A DNA stretch of 5,286 nt from DATAYF01 sp036272735 (GTDB lineage Bacteria > Chloroflexota > Ktedonobacteria > Ktedonobacterales > Ktedonobacteraceae): the NCBI GenBank assembly GCA_036272735.1, contig DATAYF010000425.1, positions 1-5,286 on the forward strand, in the 5' to 3' direction. The notes under the pieces were generated by a model that had not been told where the DNA came from, did not search any database, and saw nothing but the letters and a program-made list of their open reading frames with translations. The position numbers were made by a program, and so were the translations under genes. Shown one piece after another: positions 1 through 5,286 of this stretch. How positions within the stretch are numbered: the stretch's first letter is position 1; every line of letters starts with the position of its first letter.

Positions 1-321
1 CTCCTGGTAATCGAGAACTCGGCAGCGTATGCCAGCGGCGTGGTGAGTAGTTTTTTCTTGAACAAGTACTGGACGTTTCGGCGCACGCAGCGACCAACAC
101 GCCGGGAAGTGGGACGCTTTCTCAAGAGCGTGCTGCTCGAACTCGTTTCGAGCAGTGGGTTGCTGTGGTTCGCAGGGATGGCTTTGGCTCCATTCATAGC
201 AAATGTGACCGTGTGGGGCAATACCTCAAAACTGCTAGCAGTAGCTGCAAACGCAGTGTTCTCGTACCTCATCATGCACTTCTGGATCTTTACTAGTGGG
301 CCGCGCCATCTCCTCAAATAG
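1..321 (+). CDS. GtrA-like membrane protein, 3' part (5' end outside window)
   Basis: The reading frame is open from base 1 to the TAG at 319-321 and encodes the last 106 residues of a small hydrophobic protein. Near its start is SFFLNKYWTFRR, the signature-like loop of the GtrA family, in which an N-(K/R)-Y-W-x-F-R block follows a membrane helix. Around it I see three hydrophobic stretches, at about residues 1-20, 47-68 and 77-100 of the fragment. This fits the last three of the four membrane helices expected for GtrA, whose usual length is about 130-150 residues. Family members sit in the cytoplasmic membrane and are thought to help move polyprenyl-linked sugars for cell-surface polysaccharide modification. 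The substrate here cannot be deduced. The true start lies upstream of the window; an internal GTG at 40 is open but would delete a helix, so I do not take it as the start. The C-terminus looks intact and no partner glycosyltransferase is visible. Confidence 0.85.
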   Translation, partial: LLVIENSAAYASGVVSSFFLNKYWTFRRTQRPTRREVGRFLKSVLLELVSSSGLLWFAGMALAPFIANVTVWGNTSKLLAVAANAVFSYLIMHFWIFTSGPRHLLK

Positions 322-562
322 CGGCAACCATCCAGGCGGCCGGCTTTCTGATCGATTTTCGCAGAGATCCAATCTCCCTCTTCTTGGGTCTTTCTATGTG
401 GGAAGAGGCACTAATCGCTTCCCTTGCCCGCTTCCGCGTACGCAATACGCTGGCATGCTGACGCAAAAGTGTGTGGAATATCCCCAGAACAGGCCGTTTT
501 CATACCCATTTCCGACAAAGCGAGAACTACATGTTCGATATGGTAATAGAGAAACAAGAGGA
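322..562. other. Non-coding gap between the GtrA-like gene and the transposase
   Basis: No supported gene lies here. The frame of the downstream helix-turn-helix ORF stays open back to an ATG at 296. The extra residues look like random low-order sequence, and the ATG overlaps the end of the GtrA-like gene. The left end of the large transposase element must lie in this gap, but I could not identify a terminal inverted repeat, because the matching right end is probably lost or displaced by the IS6 insertion. Confidence 0.6.
377..408 (+). repeat. 7-bp inverted repeat downstream of the GtrA-like gene
   Basis: CCTCTTC at 377-383 is the exact reverse complement of GAAGAGG at 402-408, separated by 18 bases. 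It lies 56 bases after the GtrA stop and could be a weak transcript 3'-end hairpin. There is no following T run, so it does not qualify as an intrinsic terminator. The long loop makes chance a real possibility. Confidence 0.25.
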
Positions 563-1036
563 ATGAAGATAAGAGAAATGATGATCCTGCCTCGCACAGT
601 ATCAGGAGATCAACAGCAGATACAACGGACATGTGAGATACGGCAGGCCGCCAGGCAAGAGATCGTGCGACAGGTGGCGCACGGGATGACCGCACGAGAA
701 GCCCGCCTCGCCAATCTTGTTCCCATGCATCGTACGACCGTGTATCGGTTGCTCAAGCGCGTGGAGCGTGAGGGTGAGCAGGCATTGACTGAACGGCGAC
801 ACGGCCACCCGGTCAAACTGCGTGGAGAAGTACGTACCTGGACCCTGGAATATTGCCGAAGCCACTCTTCTGCTTCTAGCACGGAACTTCAACGTCTTGT
901 CACCGAACGCTTCGGTCTCGCAATCAGTGTCAGTCAGCTCAACCGCGTGCGCGCTGCCCACGGGCTGAGCCGCAAGGACCCGCCACGAGAAAAAAAAGCC
1001 GAAAACGGGCGTTACCATTGCCTCTGGATCTCATGA
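563..1036 (+). CDS. Helix-turn-helix N-terminal ORF of a split DDE transposase (ORF A)
   Basis: This 157-residue product starts at the ATG at 563, preceded closely by AAGAGGA; ATGs at 578 and 581 are alternatives. Residues about 25-75 form a helix-turn-helix of the kind found at the front of IS630-like and related transposases, including the segment HRTTVYRLLKRVEREG. A basic linker (ERRHGHPVKLRGEV) follows, then a second helical, winged-helix-like DNA-binding segment ending in LNRVRAAHGLSRKDPP. By family knowledge this part recognises the element ends. It has no catalytic residues. The end of the ORF after the A8 run at 990-997 (about 13 residues) is unlike the rest and is probably an out-of-frame tail. 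The catalytic ORF continues naturally in the +1 frame from the same point: deleting one A joins REKK directly to PKTGVTIAS. It could be a free DNA-binding protein or regulator, or simply a frameshifted fragment. Confidence 0.8.
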   Translation: MKIREMMILPRTVSGDQQQIQRTCEIRQAARQEIVRQVAHGMTAREARLANLVPMHRTTVYRLLKRVEREGEQALTERRHGHPVKLRGEVRTWTLEYCRSHSSASSTELQRLVTERFGLAISVSQLNRVRAAHGLSRKDPPREKKAENGRYHCLWIS

Positions 1037-2945
1037 ACAGGCTGGTGGCTTGCTGCTGTTGGCGGCAGCCACCGAGACCGGCCTGCTCACGCAGTTGGAG
1101 CAGGCTTTGCCACCTCCTCTAGCCCCAACGTGTCTTCCCCTGGCAGGCAGTGCAGCAATCCGCCGACGCCTGCTGCTCACGCTCCTGTTTCTGGGAGCGG
1201 TTGGAGTGCCTCGCACCTGGGATCTGCGCGGCTATACCGCCGATGGCTTGGCGCTGCTCACCGGACGAACGCGCGCCTATGGGTATCGCTACACCGAAGC
1301 CTTTTTGTCGCAGGTCGCCCGTGCCGATGGAGCCGAACGTTTCACCGATGCCCTTGCCTGCTGGACCACGCACCTCTGGCACCCAATGGGAGAAACACAT
1401 GCGCTCACCTGCTATGTGGACGGACATCGCAAGCCTGTCTACAGCGATACGCTTCTCCCACGGGGACTGATTGGACGGTTGGGTATCGTCCTGGGTTGCC
1501 GAGCGCTCCTGTTACTGCACGACGAGCAGGGCCATCCTTTGTTTGTCACCACTCATCGAGGAGATCAGCATCTCACCGTGGGCGTCCCCACATTTCTGGA
1601 GCGGTATGAACAGCACGCAGAGCGCAGCCAGATTACACGAATAATCGTGGATCGGGAGGGCATGGCTACCGAATTTCTCGCCAGCTTGCATGCGGAGGGA
1701 CGCCATGTAGTCACGATCCTGCAGACCAATCAGTATCGGGATCTCTCCTCCTTCTCCGAGGTGGGTATGTTTGTGCCGTTGAGCATAGATGCCCACGGAA
1801 AGGTTATCCGTGAAGTGGCTCCCGCTCGCATCAGTTTGCCCCGTGAAGACCATCCTGACGAACCCCTGTGCTTGCAGGTAGCCCTTATCCGTGACCTGCG
1901 CCGAACAGTTCCGGTTCGGCCTGATCCAGAAGAGGCATTATATCCGTCGCGTTGGGACAGTGACCTGCCCCTTGAAGAGCGGACCTGGTGGCGCGAAGGC
2001 TGGCAAGCCACGGCTGCGCCTGCGCAAGAAACGACGGCCAAACTCATCCCCATTGTGACCACGGAAGAGACTCAGATTGTTGATGCGGTGGAGCTCGCGC
2101 GGACCTACATTCATCGCTGGCCAGTTCAAGAAAATATTATCAAGGATTATCTGCGGCCCTTGGGATTGGATACCAACCACGGGTTCGCCAAGGTTGCGGT
2201 AGAGAATTCGGAGGTCGCCAAACGGAGAGCTCGCCTGGAACAGCGGCTTGCCAGGCTCAAACAATGGGCACAAAGCGCGGGCAAACGCGAGGCCCAGGCC
2301 AGCCGACGACGAGAGCGGCTCCGCACCGCCTACAACCGTCGCAGCAAGGAGTTGTATCGGGAATTGTCGGAGTACCAGTTTACCCTGGAAGAGCAGGACC
2401 TGGCAGAATATGTGTTTCGACGGAAGATCAAAGAGCGCAAAGCTGAGATCGATGCCGAGTTGGAACCGCTCCGCATCAAAGAATGGCGTGCCTATGAACA
2501 ATGTAACAACGAGTTCTGCAAGCGAGAACGCTATTGTAAAGAGCAACGCGAGATCTTGCGGGCATTAGAAGATCTAAAGGCGCAGGAGCGAAGCATGTAC
2601 GAGTTGGACAACCGGAAAGATCAGGTGATGACCGTGTGCAAGGTGGCATTGGCGAATCTGGCGATGTGGGTACGCGATCGGTACTTTCCAGCCTCCTACG
2701 CGCAGGCCACCTGGAAACGTCTGCTTCCCTTTTTTCAACTCCCCGGCACAATCACGCACCACGCTCAGATGGTGCAAGTCGAACTGCATCCGTTCAACGA
2801 TCGCGCACTCAATCGAGATCTGGCTGTCCTGTGTGAGCGGGTTAACCAAGCGTCGCCTCGTCTGCCCGATGGACGCCTCCTCACGTTCGCTATTCGTCCC
2901 TCGTGTTGCATTCTTGCTGCGCAGAAGAAAGCCAAAATACCGTGA
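969..2945 (+). CDS. DDE transposase catalytic ORF (ORF B), IS4-like fold with long coiled coil
   Basis: The frame is open from 969, after a TGA at 966-968. The first usable start is a TTG at 1050 with no convincing ribosome binding site, giving 631 residues. I therefore think it is normally made as a fusion with the upstream helix-turn-helix ORF. Numbered from the TTG, the likely catalytic acids are D124 (YVDGHRK), D201 (IIVDREG) and E361 (RWPVQENIIKDY). A long insertion lies between the second D and the E, as in IS4-related transposases. Residues about 387-520 are very rich in E, K, R and A and form a long coiled coil. The segment after it, LDNRKDQVMTVCKVALANLA, resumes the transposase-like sequence. 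All three acids are present and the ORF has no internal stop. Its last 15 or so codons overlap the proposed left end of the IS6 element, so the natural C-terminus may be replaced. Exact ISfinder family not determined. Confidence 0.82.
   Translation, partial: AARTRHEKKKPKTGVTIASGSHEQAGGLLLLAAATETGLLTQLEQALPPPLAPTCLPLAGSAAIRRRLLLTLLFLGAVGVPRTWDLRGYTADGLALLTGRTRAYGYRYTEAFLSQVARADGAERFTDALACWTTHLWHPMGETHALTCYVDGHRKPVYSDTLLPRGLIGRLGIVLGCRALLLLHDEQGHPLFVTTHRGDQHLTVGVPTFLERYEQHAERSQITRIIVDREGMATEFLASLHAEGRHVVTILQTNQYRDLSSFSEVGMFVPLSIDAHGKVIREVAPARISLPREDHPDEPLCLQVALIRDLRRTVPVRPDPEEALYPSRWDSDLPLEERTWWREGWQATAAPAQETTAKLIPIVTTEETQIVDAVELARTYIHRWPVQENIIKDYLRPLGLDTNHGFAKVAVENSEVAKRRARLEQRLARLKQWAQSAGKREAQASRRRERLRTAYNRRSKELYRELSEYQFTLEEQDLAEYVFRRKIKERKAEIDAELEPLRIKEWRAYEQCNNEFCKRERYCKEQREILRALEDLKAQERSMYELDNRKDQVMTVCKVALANLAMWVRDRYFPASYAQATWKRLLPFFQLPGTITHHAQMVQVELHPFNDRALNRDLAVLCERVNQASPRLPDGRLLTFAIRPSCCILAAQKKAKIP
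990..997 (+). promoter_or_regulatory. A8 run at ORF A/ORF B junction, candidate slippage site
   Basis: Eight consecutive A lie where the helix-turn-helix frame and the catalytic frame are both open (overlap 969-1036). Moving from ORF A to ORF B needs a net +1 shift, for example transcripts with one A fewer (seven) or two more (ten). RNA polymerase slippage on A runs of this length is a known expression mode in several insertion sequence families. A standard -1 ribosomal shift would enter the wrong frame. A one-base mutation or sequencing indel in the run is the competing explanation. Confidence 0.5.
2901..2910 (+). repeat. Proposed left inverted repeat of the IS6 element
   Basis: TCGTGTTGCA carries the IS6-type core TGTTGCA and matches the right copy at 3776-3785 with one mismatch. 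It lies inside the last codons of the large transposase and about 30 bases before the conserved start of the IS6 transposase, where a left end would be expected. Confidence 0.5.
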
Positions 2946-3727
2946 GTCCCTGTTCAAATGGCGTCATTTCCAGGCCGACATCATTCTGCTCTGCGTTCGC
3001 TGGTACCTGCGGTATGCGGTTCCGCTACCGCGACCTGGAGGAGATGATGCTCGAACGGGGTCTGCACGTCGATCACACCATGATCTACCGCTGGGTTCAG
3101 CAGTATGCCCCCGAACTGGAGAAGCGCTGCCGACCGCATCTCAACGCCTACAACGACTCGAGGATGCGTGGATGAGACGTCCATCAAAATCAAGAAAGTC
3201 TGGTTTTACCTCTACCGGGTCGTTGACTCTGAGGGGAACACACTCGAGTTTCTCTTGAGTCCGACGCGTGATGCCGAGGCCGCCACACGTTTCTTCCTGA
3301 AAGCGTTGCATTCCACCACTGATGTAGCTCCTCAAGCTCATCCAGCCGAGGAACAGATGGCCCAGCCCGCAACTGTGGCCAACCCCGCCACATCAGCTCC
3401 TCGAGTGATCAACGTCGATAAGAACGCAGCCTATCCCAAGGCCGTTGCCAACCTGAAAGCCGCTGGAGCCCTGCCTGAACATGTGGAATTGAGACAGGTG
3501 AAATATCTCAATCATCTGATCGAACAAGACCATCGGTTCATCCAACCTTTCCCCAACGCTTGACGAAGCCGGGAATGGGTTTCTTCTCGTTCGAGACGGC
3601 CTGGCGAACACTCCAAGGATTCGAGATGATGAACATGATGCGGAAAGGACAGCTCCAAGGGGCGAACAAAGGGGATGTGAGAGGCCAGGTTGCGCTGGTC
3701 GCCAAGCTATTCGGAGTGGGTGCTTAA
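2917..3727 (+). pseudogene. IS6-family transposase, broken by three frame changes
   Basis: Three frames together spell one IS6-family transposase. Segment 1 (frame of base 2941) gives LFKWRHFQADIILLCVRWYL. After an extra base near 3019-3023, segment 2 gives YRDLEEMMLERGLHVDHTMI and runs to a TGA at 3173-3175. After a second extra base near 3161-3167, segment 3 gives VDETSIKIKKVW and ends at a TGA at 3561-3563. Segment 4 gives LTKPGMGFFSFETAWRTLQG and ends at the TAA at 3725-3727. Catalytic residues are all present: D (codon 3171), D (3417) and E (3522), the last two separated by 34 residues as in IS6 enzymes. A 30-codon Ala/Pro/Thr-rich stretch (3312-3401) between the first and second D makes it longer than the usual 230-240 residues. 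No ATG is visible at the start; a TTG at 2917 or GTG at 2942 are guesses. It should not make active transposase. Confidence 0.85.
3542..3557 (+). repeat. CCAAC direct repeat flanking an 11-base insertion in the IS6 gene
   Basis: CCAAC occurs at 3542-3546 and again at 3553-3557, exactly 11 bases apart. Collapsing one repeat unit gives ATC CAA CGC TTG ACG AAG, which reads I-Q-R-L-T-K and restores the frame into the conserved KPGMGFFSF segment. The third frame change of the IS6 transposase is therefore best explained as an 11-base insertion or duplication. Confidence 0.7.
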
Positions 3728-3775
3728 ACTGAACAAGCAGAGTCGCTCCATACTTATTTGTTTCTTTAAATTTCC

Positions 3776-3785
3776 TGCAACACAA
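3776..3785 (+). repeat. Proposed right inverted repeat of the IS6 element
   Basis: TGCAACACAA, about 49 bases after the transposase stop, is complementary to the left copy at 2901-2910 except for one base. It contains the reverse complement of the IS6 core TGTTGCA. The element probably ends within a few bases downstream, near 3788. Confidence 0.55.
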
Positions 3786-3788
3786 TCC

Positions 3789-3818
3789 TTGACAATGCCA
3801 TGAAAAGCAGTGCATGAT
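3789..3818 (+). promoter_or_regulatory. Candidate promoter abutting the IS6 right end
   Basis: A perfect -35 hexamer TTGACA lies at 3789-3794. CATGAT at 3813-3818 matches the -10 consensus at four of six positions, with an 18-base spacer. It points toward the DUF2891 gene that starts 41 bases further on. The -35 box directly follows the proposed IS6 right end. The -10 box is weak, so this is a prediction only. Confidence 0.4.
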
Positions 3819-3844
3819 GCAGGTGAATACCAGACATGTGTAGT

Positions 3845-3852
3845 AAGAGGAG
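3845..3852 (+). promoter_or_regulatory. Strong ribosome binding site for the DUF2891 gene
   Basis: AAGAGGAG lies seven bases before the ATG at 3860. It decides the start in favour of 3860 over the in-frame ATG at 3836, which precedes this site and has no comparable motif. Confidence 0.75.
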
Positions 3853-3859
3853 CAAAACT

Positions 3860-4927
3860 ATGGGTAGTATCACTAAGTGGGACACGATATTGCGTGCCAA
3901 CGCGACTGATTATGTGCGCGTGGCATTGAGCAATATCGTACGAGAGTTCCCGTACGCTGTTCACCAGGTGATGCAGGCACCAGGTGATTTTCCACACTGG
4001 CCGCGTGAGCTATCGCCAGCTTTTTATGGCAGCTTCGATTGGCATTCCTGTGTAGAAATGCACTGGTTATTGGTCCGGCTTCTGCGTCGTGCTGGCGATA
4101 TTGTGCCCCAACAAGAGATTCGTGCCGCTCTAGATGAACACTTCACCCCTGAGGCGTTGGCAGCGGAGGCCGTGTTCATCGGTCATCCACTGCATGGTAG
4201 CCGCGAACGCCCCTATGGTTGGGGATAGGCATTACAACTGGTGTATGAGATTATAACCTGGGATGATCCCGATGCGCGGCGCTGGGCGACGAACATTGCT
4301 CCACTTGCCGAAGCGTTAACATATAATTTTTTGAACTGGTTGCCAAAGGCGACCTATCCAGTGCGACATGGCGTACATTCCAACAGTGCTTTCGGGCTCT
4401 CGCGGTCACTGCCCTATGCCCACGAACGAGCGCAGGCTGGTGATGCTGCACTGCTCGAAGCCATTACTGCTAACGCTCATCGGTGGTATGATGACGATAC
4501 CGATTATCCTGGTCAATTTGAACCGTCGGGGACGGATTTCCTATCGCCCACATTGGTCGAGGCTGAACTGATGTCGCAACTTATGCCATCTGACAGATTT
4601 GCTCGTTGGTTGGCTGCTTTCCTACCAGGAATTATGGACGAAAAACCAGCGACCCTATTTACTCCGGCGGTCGTTTCAGATTCCAGCGATGGTTTCATTG
4701 CTCATCTGCATGGGCTTAATGCCAGCCGTGCCTGGTGCTGGCGTCGGATAGCTGAGAGCCTTCCTGCTGGAGACCCACAAATTGAGCCAGCGCTGACCGC
4801 CGCATTGACGCATGCGAATGTAGCTCTTCCACACGCCACGGGTGACGACTACATGGTCGATCACTGGCTGGCCTGTTTTATTGTGCTTATGCTTAGTGAA
4901 AGCTATCAGGTTCACAAACACATCTGA
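3860..4927 (+). pseudogene. DUF2891-family protein gene with one in-frame amber codon
   Basis: The ATG at 3860 follows a strong AAGAGGAG site. The frame runs to the TGA at 4925-4927, giving 355 sense or amber codons, about the normal family length. Family-typical segments appear in order: ELSPAFYGSFDWHSCVEMHW, ERPYGW, WDDPDARRW, RHGHVHSN-like VRHGVHSNSAFGLS, EPSGTDFLSPTLVEAELM, TPAVVSDSSDGFIAHLHGLN and HATGDDYMVDHWLACF. Many conserved W, H, D and E residues suggest an enzyme, but no reaction is established for this family. Codon 123 (4226-4228) is TAG just after RPYGWG, where relatives as I recall them have Trp; TGG to TAG is one transition. Everything after it stays in the same frame with no other stop, so the lesion is either recent, a sequencing error, or read through. 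Without readthrough the products would be a 122-residue N-part and possibly a 228-residue part restarting at the GTG at 4241, which has no clear ribosome binding site. No signal peptide is evident, so it is probably cytoplasmic. Confidence 0.85.
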
Positions 4928-4945
4928 CAATGTTTTCAACCTTTG

Positions 4946-4972
4946 AAGAACTATGATGGTATATAGTTTCTT
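4946..4972 (+). repeat. Hairpin-forming repeat just after the DUF2891 stop
   Basis: AACTAT (4949-4954) pairs with ATAGTT (4963-4968) over an 8-base loop. AAG (4946-4948) pairs with CTT (4970-4972) after one bulged T. It starts 18 bases after the stop codon, so it could protect or end the DUF2891 transcript. It is AT-rich and lacks a T run, so I do not call it an intrinsic terminator. Confidence 0.3.
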
Positions 4973-5098
4973 GAGAGATGCAAATAACATGAGAGCCAAC
5001 ATCCTTGTTATCTGCAGAGTTTTGAAGAGGTTTTGTTACTACCGAATCCGTCATAGCGCTACGATAAAATCAGGCCGCCACTGCTCGCTTGGCGCCGA

Positions 5099-5115
5099 AT
5101 TTGTTAATAACAAAT
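5099..5115. promoter_or_regulatory. Perfect 17-base palindrome, possible operator
   Basis: ATTTGTTA at 5099-5106 and TAACAAAT at 5108-5115 are exact reverse complements around a single central A. A compact, AT-rich, near-gapless dyad of this size in non-coding DNA is typical of a binding site for a dimeric repressor such as a TetR-type regulator. No regulator gene is in the window and the controlled gene is unknown. Confidence 0.45.
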
Positions 5116-5179
5116 GTTGCCACTCACGAGCCGAAAAACCTGGCTGTTTTTTGACCGACAACTGGCCTGCATATCTCTG

Positions 5180-5243
5180 ACCATGCTTGTGAGGCGGCGT
5201 CAAGAGTTAGCGTAGCGGTCTTGACGCCAACGAGCAGCATGGT
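5180..5243. repeat. Two-tier inverted repeat of about 64 bases
   Basis: The inner stem is GGCGTCAAGA (5196-5205) with TCTTGACGCC (5219-5228), a perfect 10-base pairing with a 13-base loop. The outer stem is ACCATGCT (5180-5187) with AGCATGGT (5236-5243), a perfect 8-base pairing on the same axis. Unpaired bases of 8 and 7 lie between the stems. No T run follows, so this is not a standard terminator. It could be a structured RNA element, a recombination or element end, or a protein-binding site. Confidence 0.55.
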
Positions 5244-5286
5244 AGACTCACCAGGGCCGGTGATCGGACTGGCAAGGTTTTATTGC

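Larger units (their letters stand above)
563..2945 (+). mobile_element. Large DDE-transposase insertion sequence, ends not resolved
   Basis: The two overlapping transposase ORFs define an insertion sequence of at least about 2.4 kb. The bounds given are only those of the coding part. I found no terminal inverted repeat or target duplication. The right end is obscured because an IS6-type element begins inside or immediately after the last codons. The left end should lie between 322 and 562. Confidence 0.6.
2898..3788 (+). mobile_element. IS6-family element, degenerate
   Basis: An IS6-type transposase pseudogene is bracketed by a short inverted repeat: TCGTGTTGCA at 2901-2910 and its near-reverse complement TGCAACACAA at 3776-3785 (9 of 10 pair). 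The shared core TGTTGCA is the conserved part of IS6-family ends (family knowledge). The implied length of about 890 bp is normal for the family. The outermost bases do not match well, and the 8-base flanks I compared (2890-2897 and 3789-3796) show no target duplication. The exact borders are therefore uncertain, and the ends may be decayed or rearranged. Confidence 0.6.
4928..5286. other. Non-coding 3' region with several inverted repeats
   Basis: I see no credible gene here on either strand. A 75-codon frame at 4953-5180 lacks a ribosome binding site and runs through the palindromic sequences. The stretch is notable for three inverted repeats, listed separately. It reads like an intergenic or mobile-element border region whose next gene lies beyond the window. 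I could not recognise a tRNA or rRNA gene. Confidence 0.55.

Noticed and set aside
296..562. N-terminal extension of the helix-turn-helix ORF back to an ATG at 296
   Set aside because: It overlaps the end of the GtrA-like gene, has no ribosome binding site, and its residues show no family-like pattern. The ATG at 563 with AAGAGGA just upstream is better.
990..1609. Classical -1 ribosomal frameshift at the A8 run
   Set aside because: A -1 shift from ORF A leads into the frame of the 1130-1609 shadow ORF, not the catalytic ORF. The needed net shift is +1.
1938..2546. 202-codon reverse-strand ORF
   Set aside because: It is fully inside and opposite the catalytic transposase ORF, has no recognisable motif, and is explained by the GC-rich codon use of the real gene.
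3937..3956. CGTACG repeated twice as an inverted repeat
   Set aside because: It lies inside the well-supported DUF2891 coding sequence, and each copy is itself a short palindrome, so the pairing is probably incidental.
5129..5152. Possible intrinsic terminator: AGCC/GGCT stem followed by six T
   Set aside because: The stem is only four base pairs with a nine-base loop, too weak to support the call.
4953..5180. 75-codon ORF after DUF2891
   Set aside because: No ribosome binding site, start codon inside a hairpin, runs through the 17-base palindrome, and no recognisable protein features.
1..5286. CRISPR array, tRNA or rRNA genes, or a defence or toxin-antitoxin system
   Set aside because: No regularly spaced repeats, no recognisable cloverleaf or rRNA sequence, and no nuclease, helicase or toxin motifs outside the transposases were seen.

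Overview
The window looks like an insertion-sequence-rich accessory region of a moderately GC-rich bacterial chromosome. The style of the two transposases, together with a GtrA-like protein and a DUF2891 protein, suggests Chloroflexota, perhaps Ktedonobacteria. That placement is inferred from remembered family resemblance, not from a marker gene. All recognisable genes lie on the + strand.

Layout: (1) Bases 1-321 hold the 3' end of a GtrA-like membrane protein gene cut by the window edge. (2) Bases 322-562 are non-coding. (3) Bases 563-2945 hold a large DDE transposase split over two frames: a helix-turn-helix ORF (563-1036) and a catalytic ORF (open from 969, ends 2945). The two overlap at a run of eight A (990-997), and removing one A fuses them into a single 793-residue protein. 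(4) Bases about 2898-3788 hold an IS6-family element. It overlaps the 3' end of the large transposase, and its own transposase is broken by three frame changes although all three catalytic acidic residues survive. (5) Bases 3789-3859 hold a candidate promoter starting right at the proposed IS6 right end, then a strong ribosome binding site. (6) Bases 3860-4927 hold a full-length DUF2891 gene interrupted by one in-frame amber codon (4226-4228) where the family normally has Trp. (7) Bases 4928-5286 have no credible gene but contain a 17-base palindrome and a two-tier inverted repeat of about 64 bases.

Interpretation: the ends of the window carry ordinary cellular genes, and between them sits a stack of mobile elements in different stages of decay. 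I see no evidence for a multi-gene novel system. The points most worth a second look are the A8 junction, which may be a programmed slippage site, the single-codon amber lesion in DUF2891, the promoter at the IS6 edge, and the structured DNA at the 3' end.
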